A stretch of 35,077 bases of DNA from an uncultured Bacteroides sp. (GCA_944320945.1 CALUJK010000056.1:1-35077), one strand, 5' to 3'. Positions 25,952-34,202 are shown, numbered from the stretch's first letter. Notes: generated from the letters alone by a model not told the origin. Numbers and translations are program-made.

Positions 25952-28900
25952 ATGCAAGATTTTGTACATTTACATGTTCATACCCAGTATTCATTGCTTG
26001 ATGGCCAAGCCAGTATCAGCCGGCTGGTGGACAAGGCAATGCAGGATGGAATGAAAGGCATTGCCGTGACCGATCATGGCAATATGTTTGGAATCAAAGA
26101 GTTTATCAATTACGTAAACAAGAAGAACAGTGGAACGAACGGTGAGATAAAGGACCTGAAGAAGCAACTCGCAGCCATAGAAAGCGGAGAAGCCGGTGAA
26201 GACAAGGAAGCGCAATTGGCCGAATGCAAGGCGAAAATAGCTGAGGCTGAAAGCAGACTGTTCAAACCTATCATCGGGTGTGAAATGTATGTAGCCCGTC
26301 GCACCATGGATAAAAAAGAGGGGAAACCGGACCAAAGCGGTTACCACCTTGTAGTGCTGGCGAAGAACGAAAAGGGCTATCACAACCTGATAAAACTCGT
26401 ATCCCGTGCATGGACCAAAGGTTACTACATGCGTCCGCGTACCGATCGTAATGAACTGGAGAAATATCACGAAGGGCTGATTGTCTGTACAGCCTGCATT
26501 GCGGGTGAAGTTCCGCGGCGCATCATCAATGACCAGTTGGAAGAAGCCGAAGAGGCCATCCGCTGGTATAAGAATCTCTTTGGGGATGACTACTATCTGG
26601 AGCTTCAGCGGCATAAAGCTACGGTGGAGCGTGCCAATCACGAAGCCTATCCCTTGCAGCAGAAGGCGAATGCCAAACTGTTGGAGTATGCCAAGAAATA
26701 TGACATCAAGGTAATTTGCACGAACGATGTCCACTTCGTAGACGAGGAGAATGCCGAGGCGCATGACCGCCTGATTTGCTTGAGTACAGGAAAAGATCTT
26801 GATGACCCCAGTCGTATGGTCTACACCAAACAAGAGTGGATGAAAACAAAAGCTGAGATGAACGAAGTCTTTGCCGATGTTCCGGAAGCCCTTTCGAATA
26901 CGTTGGAGATATTGAATAAAGTAGAGTTCTACTCCATAGACCATGTGCCCATTATGCCCACCTTTGCCATTCCGGAAGATTTCGGAACAGAAGAAGAGTA
27001 TCGGGCGAAATACACAGAACAGGATTTGTTTGAAGAGTTTACACGGGACGAGAACGGCAACGTGGTGCTGGACGAAGCGGCCGCCCATGCAAAAATCAAG
27101 CGTCTGGGCGGATATGAGAAACTTTACCGTATCAAGTTGGAAGCAGACTATCTGGCTAAATTGGCATTTGACGGTGCCAAACGTCTGTATGGCGACCCCT
27201 TGTCCGATGAGGTGAAAGAGCGCTTGACGTTCGAGCTTTATATTATGAAGACCATGGGTTTCCCCGGTTACTTCCTGATTGTGCAGGACTTCATCAATGC
27301 CGCCCGTTCCCAGTTGGGAGTATGGGTAGGCCCCGGCCGTGGCTCTGCGGCAGGTTCGGCCGTGGCGTATTGCTTGGGCATTACGAAGATAGACCCGATT
27401 CAATATGATTTGCTGTTCGAGCGTTTCCTGAATCCGGATCGTATCTCGCTGCCGGATATTGACGTGGACTTTGATGACGACGGCCGTGGCGAGGTGCTAC
27501 GCTGGGTGACGGAGAAGTACGGACAGGAGAAAGTGGCACATATTATTACCTACGGCACGATGGCCACCAAGATGGCTATCAAGGACGTAGCCCGTGTGGA
27601 AAAGCTGCCTTTGTCCGAATCAGACCGGCTGACCAAGCTGGTGCCGGATAAAATCCCCGATAAGAAGCTGAATCTGAAGAACGCCATAGAGTATGTGCCG
27701 GAATTGCAGGCGGCGGAAGTTTCTACCAACCCGTTGATACGTGACACCATCAAGTACGCCAAGATGCTGGAAGGCAATGTGCGCGGAACAGGTGTACATG
27801 CCTGTGGCACCATCATCTGCCGTGACGACATCACCGACTGGGTGCCGGTAAGTACGGCCGATGACAAAGAGACCGGCGAAAAGATGCTTGTGACGCAGTA
27901 TGAAGGCTCCGTCATCGAAGATACCGGTTTGATAAAGATGGACTTCCTGGGACTGAAAACATTGTCCATCCTGAAAGAGGCGGTAGAGAACGTGCGCATA
28001 CACCGGGGCATCGAGATAAATATAGACAAGATTTCCATCACCGACCCGGATACCTATCAGCTGTACTGCGACGGACGCACCATCGGCACGTTCCAGTTCG
28101 AATCGGCCGGTATGCAGAAGTATCTGAGGGAATTACAGCCCAGCACGTTCGAGGACCTCATAGCCATGAATGCCCTCTATCGTCCGGGGCCTATGGATTA
28201 CATTCCAGACTTTATCGACCGTAAGTGGGGACGCAAGCCGATTGTGTATGACATCCCCATCATGGAGAAGTACCTGAAGGATACCTACGGCATTACCGTC
28301 TATCAGGAGCAGGTGATGCTTCTGTCGCGTCTGTTGGCCGACTTTACGCGCGGTGAGTCCGATGCCTTGCGTAAGGCCATGGGTAAGAAGCTGCGCGACA
28401 AGCTGGACCACATGAAGCCCAAGTTCATTTCCGGCGGACAGAAGAACGGCTACGACCCGGAGGTGCTGGAAAAGATTTGGGCCGATTGGGAGAAGTTCGC
28501 CTCCTATGCCTTCAACAAATCGCATGCGACGTGCTATTCCTGGGTGGCATACCAGACCGCCTATATGAAAGCCAACTATCCCGCAGAGTACATGGCAGCC
28601 GTCATGAGCCGAAGCTTGTCGAACATTACCGATATCACCAAACTGATGGATGAATGTAAGGCGATGGGCATCAAGGTGCTCGGCCCGGATGTCAACGAAA
28701 GTAACATGAAGTTCACCGTCAATAGGGAAGGAAACATCCGCTTCGGTCTGGGTGCCGTGAAGGGGGTGGGCGAGAGCGCCGTGCAAAGCATTATGGAGGA
28801 ACGCCGCAAGAACGGAGCGTTCAAAGGCATCTTCGACTTTGTCCAGCGCATCAATCTCAATACATGCAACAAGAAGAACCTGGAATGCCTGGCACTGGCC

Positions 28901-29746
28901 GGCGGTTTCGACAGCTTCCCGGAGCTGCGGCGCGAGCAGTACTTTGCCGTGAACCAGAAGGGGGAATCCTTCCTGGACACCCTGGTGCGCTACGGCAACC
29001 GTTACCAGATAGACAAGGCCGCTGCCCTCAACTCCCTGTTTGGCGGGGACAACGTGATAGACATTGCCACGCCGGAGATTCCGCAGGCCGAGCCGTGGGG
29101 CGACCTGGAACGACTGAACAAGGAGCGCGATTTGGTGGGAATCTACCTCTCTGCACATCCGCTGGACGAGTTTGCCGTGGTGCTGGAGTACGTATGCACT
29201 GCCCACATGGCTGACTTGGAAAATCTGTCCGCCTATGCCGGTCGTTCGCTCAAGTTGGGTGGCATTGTCACCGGTGTGCGGCGGGGCATCAGCAAGAGCG
29301 GCAATCCTTATGGCATAGCCAAGATAGAAGACTATTCCGGCTCGCGGGAGTTCCCCTTCTGGGGCAACGACTGGGTCACCTATCAGGGCTTCCTGAACGA
29401 AGGCACTTTCGTCTTTATCCATGCCACATGCCAGCCCAAGAAGTGGAAGGAGGACGAACTGGAACTGAAAGTCACCTCCATGGAACTGCTCCCCGAGGTG
29501 AAAGAGAAGCTGATAGAGAAACTCACCATCCTCATTCCCCTTAGCGCGTTGAACAGAGTCTTTATCGACGAACTGACGGAACTCACCCGGAAGCATCCCG
29601 GCACCACCGAACTTTACTTCAAGGTGACGGACGAGGAGAACAACATGACGGTCGATTTAGTCTCCCGCCCCGTGCGGCTGTCCGTCGGTCACGATCTTAT
29701 TTCGTATTTAAAAGAGTGTCCCGGTTTAGAGTTTCGGATTAATTGA
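25952..29746 (+). CDS. dnaE: DNA polymerase III alpha subunit
   Basis: The 1264-residue protein is the replicative C-family polymerase. The PHP domain opens with HLHVHTQYSLLDG (His8, His10) and TDHGN (~41-45). A charged, coiled-coil-like insert (~55-105, rich in Lys, Glu, Ala) probably explains its length above the ~1160 residues of E. coli DnaE. The catalytic palm has the PDIDVDFDDDGR motif (aspartates at ~502, 504, 506) and a third Asp in KMDFLGLKTL (~664). Tandem helix-hairpin-helix, OB and C-terminal regions follow (GGIVTGVRR...KSGNPYGIAKIEDYSG). It starts 22 bases after its promoter and is divergent from psd. Long antisense reading frames inside it are codon-bias shadows. Confidence 0.97.
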   Translation: MQDFVHLHVHTQYSLLDGQASISRLVDKAMQDGMKGIAVTDHGNMFGIKEFINYVNKKNSGTNGEIKDLKKQLAAIESGEAGEDKEAQLAECKAKIAEAESRLFKPIIGCEMYVARRTMDKKEGKPDQSGYHLVVLAKNEKGYHNLIKLVSRAWTKGYYMRPRTDRNELEKYHEGLIVCTACIAGEVPRRIINDQLEEAEEAIRWYKNLFGDDYYLELQRHKATVERANHEAYPLQQKANAKLLEYAKKYDIKVICTNDVHFVDEENAEAHDRLICLSTGKDLDDPSRMVYTKQEWMKTKAEMNEVFADVPEALSNTLEILNKVEFYSIDHVPIMPTFAIPEDFGTEEEYRAKYTEQDLFEEFTRDENGNVVLDEAAAHAKIKRLGGYEKLYRIKLEADYLAKLAFDGAKRLYGDPLSDEVKERLTFELYIMKTMGFPGYFLIVQDFINAARSQLGVWVGPGRGSAAGSAVAYCLGITKIDPIQYDLLFERFLNPDRISLPDIDVDFDDDGRGEVLRWVTEKYGQEKVAHIITYGTMATKMAIKDVARVEKLPLSESDRLTKLVPDKIPDKKLNLKNAIEYVPELQAAEVSTNPLIRDTIKYAKMLEGNVRGTGVHACGTIICRDDITDWVPVSTADDKETGEKMLVTQYEGSVIEDTGLIKMDFLGLKTLSILKEAVENVRIHRGIEINIDKISITDPDTYQLYCDGRTIGTFQFESAGMQKYLRELQPSTFEDLIAMNALYRPGPMDYIPDFIDRKWGRKPIVYDIPIMEKYLKDTYGITVYQEQVMLLSRLLADFTRGESDALRKAMGKKLRDKLDHMKPKFISGGQKNGYDPEVLEKIWADWEKFASYAFNKSHATCYSWVAYQTAYMKANYPAEYMAAVMSRSLSNITDITKLMDECKAMGIKVLGPDVNESNMKFTVNREGNIRFGLGAVKGVGESAVQSIMEERRKNGAFKGIFDFVQRINLNTCNKKNLECLALAGGFDSFPELRREQYFAVNQKGESFLDTLVRYGNRYQIDKAAALNSLFGGDNVIDIATPEIPQAEPWGDLERLNKERDLVGIYLSAHPLDEFAVVLEYVCTAHMADLENLSAYAGRSLKLGGIVTGVRRGISKSGNPYGIAKIEDYSGSREFPFWGNDWVTYQGFLNEGTFVFIHATCQPKKWKEDELELKVTSMELLPEVKEKLIEKLTILIPLSALNRVFIDELTELTRKHPGTTELYFKVTDEENNMTVDLVSRPVRLSVGHDLISYLKECPGLEFRIN

Positions 29747-29747
29747 T

Positions 29748-29755
29748 TACTTTTG
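29748..29755 (+). promoter_or_regulatory. -7 box for trxA
   Basis: TACTTTTG at 29748-29755 matches TAnnTTTG exactly, immediately after the dnaE stop codon. TTTA at 29725-29728, 19 bases upstream inside the dnaE end, could serve as -33. The trxA start codon lies 67 bases downstream. Confidence 0.6.
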
Positions 29756-29822
29756 CTCTGCCTATGGCAATAGAGAGAGATTTGAATATTTATCATACAT
29801 AACATTTTAACACAGTAATATT

Positions 29823-30137
29823 ATGGCATTAGAAATTACAGACAACAATTACAGAGAAGTTTTAGCAGACAGCAAACCCGTGGTAATCGACTTTTGGGCT
29901 ACCTGGTGTGGTCCTTGCAAGATGGTGGCTCCTATCATCGATGAACTGGCACAAGAGTATGAAGGCCAAGTGATTATCGGCAAGTGCGATGTCGATGAGA
30001 ACAACGACGTAGCTGCCGAGTTCGGCATCCGCAACATCCCCACCGTACTCTTCTTCAAAGGCGGTCAGCTGGTGGACAAGCAAGTAGGTTCGGCGCCTAA
30101 GTCCACCTTTGCCAACAAGGTGAAAGCGTTATTATAA
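29823..30137 (+). CDS. trxA: Thioredoxin
   Basis: The 104-residue cytoplasmic protein has the complete thioredoxin fold. It carries WATWCGPCKM with active Cys29 and Cys32, the buried Asp in VIDFWA, and the cis-proline at Pro73 in RNIPTVLFF. No signal peptide is present. It reduces protein disulfides using thioredoxin reductase. It follows dnaE by 76 bases and has its own -7 box. Confidence 0.96.
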   Translation: MALEITDNNYREVLADSKPVVIDFWATWCGPCKMVAPIIDELAQEYEGQVIIGKCDVDENNDVAAEFGIRNIPTVLFFKGGQLVDKQVGSAPKSTFANKVKALL

Positions 30138-30151
30138 TTAATTATATAATC

Positions 30152-30204
30152 AAGGCTTCGGGCACACAGAGCGGTTACATTCCGTCTGTGCCGTTCGGAG
30201 CCTT
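30152..30204 (+). other. Large imperfect hairpin between trxA and the next gene
   Basis: AAGGCT...GGCACA-CAGA-CGG (30152-30174) pairs with CCG-TCTG-TGCC...AGCCTT (30182-30204) with a 7-base loop and small bulges. No T-run follows, so it is not a standard intrinsic terminator. It could stabilise trxA mRNA or control the small downstream gene. Confidence 0.5.
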
Positions 30205-30221
30205 ACATGTTTTATAACGGT

Positions 30222-30551
30222 ATGGAAACACAGGACGAATTTCTGAGCAGCGACTTGGACGACGAAAAGACCATCGACTTTATCCGTCACTATTTGCCGC
30301 AAGACTTGAAAGACAGGTTCTCTGACGATGAGATGCACTATTTCCTCGATGTCATCGATGAGTATTACGCAGAGAGCGGCATCCTCGATGCCCAGCCCGA
30401 TGCCGACGGTTACATTGACATTGATGTGGAGAAAATCGTAGATTATGTGGTTAAGGAAGCCCGCAAGGACGGGATGGGAGAGTACGACCCCGAAGAAATC
30501 CTCTTCATCGTGCAGGGCGAAATGGAGTACGCCGACTCTTTGGGCGAGTAA
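30222..30551 (+). CDS. Small acidic conserved-looking hypothetical protein
   Basis: I prefer the ATG at 30222 (109 residues) to one at 30207 (114 residues), because the latter abuts the preceding hairpin. The protein is strongly acidic (SSDLDDEKTIDFIRHYLPQDLKDRFSDDEMHYFLDVIDEYY), predicted largely helical, with no signal peptide, membrane segment or Cys. I do not recognise a family with a known role. Coding is supported by codon use like its neighbours, a clean stop and a strong terminator 7 bases after the stop. It follows trxA on the same strand and may be cotranscribed with it. Confidence 0.75.
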   Translation: METQDEFLSSDLDDEKTIDFIRHYLPQDLKDRFSDDEMHYFLDVIDEYYAESGILDAQPDADGYIDIDVEKIVDYVVKEARKDGMGEYDPEEILFIVQGEMEYADSLGE

Positions 30552-30557
30552 ATAAAC

Positions 30558-30604
30558 AGCAACGTCATTCTGAACGAACGTGAAGAATGACGTTGCTTGT
30601 TTTC
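30558..30604. terminator. Intrinsic terminator, probably bidirectional
   Basis: A perfect 14-base stem (30558-30571 with 30584-30597) has a 12-base loop. T-rich sequence (TGTTTTCG) follows on the plus strand and GTTTATTT follows on the minus strand. It lies between the convergent small acidic protein gene and HU gene. Confidence 0.85.
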
Positions 30605-30607
30605 GTT

Positions 30608-31096
30608 TCAACCCATTGGGTTTTCCTCTTCGTCCTCGTTACCGCCGGTGCCGGGCTCTTCGTCCTTACCGTCCTGTGCCGGGTCGTTGTCCTCAGTGTT
30701 GGGTGAGAGTTCTATCCATTCCAGTTGGTCGCTGTCCACGAGGGCACGGGTGTAGGTGCCGTTGGCCAGGCGGGTGCGTTCGGGGACGAACTCCACGCGG
30801 ACGGCCTTCACTTGTTTTTCAAAATCGAAGTCTTCCAGATTCTCCACGCCTACGGTGTCCAGCACGTAGCGGAAGTAGCCCAGCCCCTTGATGTGGACGC
30901 TCTTGCCCTGCGCCATGCGGTTGTGCATCACGCCCGCGATGTCGCCCAAGACGGCTTGTACGTCGGAGTTGCTCACGGTGGAAATCTTCGTCAAATCCTT
31001 GGCGATGGTTTCCGTTTCTACAGGTTTGCCCTGCACCACGGCACGGGGGTAATATACCCCCTGCTGCTTGTTGTACGATTTTTTGTAGAATGGCAT
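30608..31096 (-). CDS. HU/IHF-family DNA-binding protein with acidic tail
   Basis: The 162-residue protein matches the Bacteroidales HU-like family. The N-terminus is YKKSYNKQQGVYYPRAVVQGKPVETETIAKDLTKISTVSNSDVQAVLGDIAGVMHNRMAQGKSVHIKGLGYFRY, a helical dimerisation part followed by the β-arm region. The C-terminal ~33 residues are disordered and very acidic (DEEPGTGGNEDEEENPMG), which would oppose DNA binding. Typical role: nucleoid bending or local regulation. Its upstream region carries three 22-base-spaced dyads, possible operators. No TAnnTTTG box was found there, so it may be read from the fimbrillin genes upstream on the same strand. Confidence 0.85.
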   Translation of the reverse strand: MPFYKKSYNKQQGVYYPRAVVQGKPVETETIAKDLTKISTVSNSDVQAVLGDIAGVMHNRMAQGKSVHIKGLGYFRYVLDTVGVENLEDFDFEKQVKAVRVEFVPERTRLANGTYTRALVDSDQLEWIELSPNTEDNDPAQDGKDEEPGTGGNEDEEENPMG

Positions 31097-31137
31097 AGCT
31101 TCTTCTGTTTTTAAGTTGTTAAATTATGTTGTTTTCT

Positions 31138-31196
31138 CAATACGCCGTATTGAGGCGGTCAATATGCCGTATTGTGCTCGTCAATACGCCGTATTG
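31138..31196. repeat. Three 15-base dyads at exact 22-base spacing
   Basis: CAATACGCCGTATTG occurs at 31138-31152 and 31182-31196, and CAATATGCCGTATTG at 31160-31174. Each is a perfect or near-perfect dyad about a central C. The start-to-start spacing is 22 bases both times, about two helical turns, so bound dimers would align on one DNA face. The array lies 42-100 bases upstream of the HU start codon and 42-100 bases after the fimbrillin stop codon. Confidence 0.9.
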
Positions 31197-31237
31197 AGAA
31201 TGTCTGTTCATCGGTATCCATACATGGGGTATTTTCA

Positions 31238-32854
31238 TCACTCATCTGGCGTATCGCCATCCCCGGTATATTTATAGACCACGCTGCTTGCATCGACAGT
31301 GGCTATCACATCGCTATATGGCAAAGCTGATGTGCCTGCACGTCCGATGTAATCGGCAAAACTGCGACCATTCCTTTCACCTCGGTGGGCGTGGACTTCT
31401 GAATTATTGGAGATTGTCACAGTTGGAGTGGATGATGCCGTGTTTCCCACCCAATCCATGCCATTGCCTATGGCCGGGGCAGACCAGTTTGTCCCACCAC
31501 ATCCATACGCATAAACAGCAGCATTATCTATGGTGATGGATTGGCATGTTGCGCTTCCTGTACTTCCGATTCCCGGTGAAACTGTTTCCCTAAGACTTTG
31601 ACTGCTGCTATAAGCATATAAGGTTACATTTTCGATATTAATGTTGCCGCTATTCGCACTTTGATGGTTACTGTCATCAATCACATAACCACCAATACCG
31701 CTGCTGCCCTCACAGCCTGTCACGGTCAGCACATCGCTGCGGTCGCGCCCCGTGATGGTAACGGTGCTGCCCTCTGCCACATAGATGCCCGCACCGTCGC
31801 CGGAAGACACTTCGTTGTTCTCACCCATCACATGAATGGTGGGGCTGCCGCCCGTGATGTCGATGGCATTGCCGCCCGATACGTTTATCTGTGCATCTTC
31901 CAAGTAGATGTTAGGATTGCCGCCCGTCACCCGTATGGCATGGCTGCCTGTGCCGGTGAAGTAGTAGATGCCGTCGCTGCTGATGGTATAGTCGCCGGTG
32001 GAGAGGTCGATGGTCGTTGTCCCCTCGTTGTTCACCGTCCAGGTGATGGTGTGCAGCGCCCCGGCCTGCGTGGTCACGGGGGAGCTAAGTTCGCAGAAGC
32101 GGCTGACCGCTTCGGTATTTTGAATATAGAAAGTCTTTAACTCTACGTCGGGTCCTACATTGGCCTCCCAGCAGGTGCCTATGCCCTCGCGCTCCACCCG
32201 AAGCATGTCAATTCGAACTGAAGTGCCTTCCTGTTTTGTTATTCTTCCCTCCTCGATGTCGCAATTCGTGGGAACATTAACCAGCTTTATGTCTCTTACA
32301 TCAGCTATACCTTTGGTGACAACACGCACCTTGGCCAGCTGGTGCTCGAACTGCAAGGTAACGGGCGATTGGTGGTCGCCCGTGCCAATGCCGCGCAGCA
32401 CGTAGGTCAGCCCGTTCCTATCTTGGTTGCTGAGGTCTACTCTGCCATCCGTAGCGGGATACCAGGCAGTGACCTCGGCAGTCTGTGTGCTCTTCCAATA
32501 TACGGGCGTTTCGGGTTCCACGGTCACATTTCCCGCATCGTCCACCTTTATTATATAGATGCCCGTTTCCTCATTGTCACCAATGCGCACCCCAATGCGT
32601 TCATCGCCCGTCCAGTGGCTGCCCATGCCGTCCGTTTCGTTTTCTGCGATGCGCGTCCACGGCTCTTCACTGCTCTCTGCGGTGATACTGACGCTACCTA
32701 TCTGCAAGGGGTATTCGCCGTCGGGCAGAGTGTTGCCCTGCTCGGCCAGTTCGTCCTGCGTGCAGGCGGCCAGTGTCAGCACGGCAGCTGCCAGGAGGGT
32801 GTATGGTCTCATCCTATGAATATGTGTATAGATTGCTTTCATTGTAAACATCAT
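31238..32854 (-). CDS. Fimbrillin-like lipoprotein with C-terminal β-helix-like repeats
   Basis: With the ATG at 32854 the protein has 538 residues and lipobox LTLAAC (Cys31); an upstream ATG at 32887 overlaps the preceding gene. Residues ~40-280 are fimbrillin-like (PLQIGSVSITAE...PWTRI, DRIGVRIGDNEETGIYII start, AWYPATD, LQFEHQLAKVRVVTKG core). Residues ~285-538 are Gly/Thr/Ile/Asn-rich short β repeats (IYLEDAQINVSGGNAIDITGGSPTIHVMG; NINIENVTLYAYSS), resembling a right-handed β-helix or carbohydrate-binding module. It is probably surface-exposed and adhesive. It starts 13 bases after the preceding fimbrillin-like gene, so the two are an operon. Confidence 0.85.
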   Translation of the reverse strand: MMFTMKAIYTHIHRMRPYTLLAAAVLTLAACTQDELAEQGNTLPDGEYPLQIGSVSITAESSEEPWTRIAENETDGMGSHWTGDERIGVRIGDNEETGIYIIKVDDAGNVTVEPETPVYWKSTQTAEVTAWYPATDGRVDLSNQDRNGLTYVLRGIGTGDHQSPVTLQFEHQLAKVRVVTKGIADVRDIKLVNVPTNCDIEEGRITKQEGTSVRIDMLRVEREGIGTCWEANVGPDVELKTFYIQNTEAVSRFCELSSPVTTQAGALHTITWTVNNEGTTTIDLSTGDYTISSDGIYYFTGTGSHAIRVTGGNPNIYLEDAQINVSGGNAIDITGGSPTIHVMGENNEVSSGDGAGIYVAEGSTVTITGRDRSDVLTVTGCEGSSGIGGYVIDDSNHQSANSGNINIENVTLYAYSSSQSLRETVSPGIGSTGSATCQSITIDNAAVYAYGCGGTNWSAPAIGNGMDWVGNTASSTPTVTISNNSEVHAHRGERNGRSFADYIGRAGTSALPYSDVIATVDASSVVYKYTGDGDTPDE

Positions 32855-32867
32855 CTTTTCGTTTTGT

Positions 32868-33821
32868 TTATACAGGCAGGGTGACACTTCCGCTACCGTC
32901 GATGCCGGTGTCCCAATCGCCGATTTCTGCGTTGCTCACGCTCAGCCCCGTGTTGTTGATGGTCACGGTGTAGGTGTATCTGTTGCCGGGCAGCAGTCCG
33001 TTGGCGGGGGCGTTGAGCGCTGCCGTGTAGGTCTGTCCGTTGTAGGTCACTTCCAGATTCAGCTTGCCGCTTGCCACGGTTTGCGGCACGAGGATAATCG
33101 GCGTGCAGTCCACCTGGCTGTCCGCTTTGCCGGTCACGGTCAGGGCAATGTCGTCCGTCGTGCTGCCTGCCGTCAGTGTGCAGTCCGTCGTGCGGAAGGT
33201 GGCGTCGGTGGTCAAGCCCGTCAGCTTGTAGCCCGTCAGGGCGGCGAGGTCGTTGATGCCGTCGCCCGCCACGAACTTAAAGATGCCTTGGCTCATGATG
33301 TGCCGGAAGGCGTTGTCGCCGGTGAAGCTCACCACGGGCTGCGATTCCGATGCGCTGACCGTGGTCGTGGCGAGAATGTCGTGATGGTTCCAGCCGCTTT
33401 CGGCATCCACCGGCTGCGTCCGCGTGTCGATGGTGATGACGTCACCGGATGCGGCCACTGCCGGGAGTGCATACCAGGCTTGGAAGGAGACTTCGTCGCG
33501 GTCCTGGAAGTAGTAAGGGTCGTCCGCCGTCCACGTCGTGCCGTCGGCTTGCAGCACGTAGGTGTGCGCCTCGCTGCCGCCTGCCACCACGGTGATGGCA
33601 TCGCCCGGGGTGAAACGTGCCGAGTTGCCGTCGGCATCGCTGCTGATGCGGGTGTCGGCGGCGATGCTTTGGCCGATGCTTGCCGTCACTTGGGCTGCCA
33701 CGGAGCCGTCGGCGGGCGGGTTGTTCACGGGTTCGTCGTTGCTGCATGCCGCCAGTGTCAGCGCCACGGTCAGCGTGGCGAGGGCGGCAGAATGGAATTT
33801 GAATCTGCTTGTTTTCATCAT
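32868..33821 (-). CDS. Fimbrillin-like (Mfa-type) lipoprotein
   Basis: The chosen ATG-ATG at 33821 gives a 317-residue lipoprotein with lipobox LTLAAC (Cys26); a longer frame from 33938 is rejected because it begins in the GC-rich leader. The fold pattern fits the fimbrillin family: RISSDADGNSARFTPGDAITVV, SFQAWYALP, a NAFRHIMSQGIFKFVAG core in place of the usual FSHKLAK, and a final YTYTVTINNTGLSVSNAEIGDWD strand. The gene is very GC-rich compared with the rest of the window. It is the first gene of an operon with the following fimbrillin-like gene, preceded by a ~310-base leader and a strong promoter. Confidence 0.85.
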   Translation of the reverse strand: MMKTSRFKFHSAALATLTVALTLAACSNDEPVNNPPADGSVAAQVTASIGQSIAADTRISSDADGNSARFTPGDAITVVAGGSEAHTYVLQADGTTWTADDPYYFQDRDEVSFQAWYALPAVAASGDVITIDTRTQPVDAESGWNHHDILATTTVSASESQPVVSFTGDNAFRHIMSQGIFKFVAGDGINDLAALTGYKLTGLTTDATFRTTDCTLTAGSTTDDIALTVTGKADSQVDCTPIILVPQTVASGKLNLEVTYNGQTYTAALNAPANGLLPGNRYTYTVTINNTGLSVSNAEIGDWDTGIDGSGSVTLPV

Positions 33822-34133
33822 TGTATAAAGTTTATGGATTATGAAATGGTCCGGGCACAGACGCCTGAAAAAGGGCACGGCGCATCCCGCGGACGGGGAC
33901 ACGCCGAAACGGCTCCTGCCTGTTCCTGAAAAAGGCACGGCGGAAGCGGAAAAATAGAATCGTAAAGTGTTGTTTATCTGAGGACTTTCACTATCTTGAC
34001 GCGCGATGTGTGTTTATACAAAAATCGCACGTACACAAGTTTCTCGCCTTGTTTTTATCGGAATATGTGTGTGCGTACTGCTTCATGCGTCTTGGGATTT
34101 TTCGTTGTTGCCCGGGAAGTATTTTCCGGTATG
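33822..34133 (-). other. Long GC-rich leader of the fimbrillin operon with direct repeats
   Basis: This is the predicted 5' untranslated region. It contains two near-identical ~18-base direct repeats (33864-33882 and 33925-33942, CCTGAAAAAGG-CACGGCG on the plus strand), which read as GC-rich sequence followed by a T-run on the transcribed minus strand. Short GC hairpins lie between them. An attenuation or regulatory leader is possible. No gene is supported here. Confidence 0.5.
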
Positions 34134-34165
34134 TGCTTGCAAAGATAGTAAAAAATACTTCCCGG
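34112..34165. repeat. 14-base perfect inverted repeat flanking the fimbrillin -7 box
   Basis: CCGGGAAGTATTTT (34112-34125) and AAAATACTTCCCGG (34152-34165) are exact reverse complements with a 26-base spacer. The spacer holds the -7 box (34140-34147). The arms sit in the -33/-7 spacer and in the early transcribed region, so an operator or a small invertible switch are both conceivable. Confidence 0.9.
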
Positions 34166-34169
34166 CAAA
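34140..34169 (-). promoter_or_regulatory. Bacteroides promoter of the fimbrillin operon
   Basis: On the minus strand TTTG (34166-34169) and TATCTTTG (34140-34147) match the -33/-7 consensus with an 18-base spacer. Transcription would start near 34133 and run into the two fimbrillin-like genes. Confidence 0.8.
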
Positions 34170-34202
34170 GGATTTTTATGTCTGACTGTGCGAAGTTTAT
34201 GC

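Noticed and set aside
25991..29596. Long minus-strand reading frames (470 and 487 residues) inside dnaE
   Set aside because: They are antisense to a certain dnaE gene, show no recognisable fold or promoter, and reflect codon bias.
31138..31196. CRISPR-like array
   Set aside because: The 15-base dyads are separated by only 7 bases, are palindromic and number three; no cas genes are near.
33081..33929. 282-residue plus-strand reading frame opposite the fimbrillin gene
   Set aside because: High GC removes stops on the opposite strand; the minus-strand product has a lipobox and family motifs, this one has none.
34112..34165. Inverted repeat as the terminator of the tsaE operon
   Set aside because: On the minus strand the second arm is not followed by a T-run and the 26-base loop holds a consensus -7 box.
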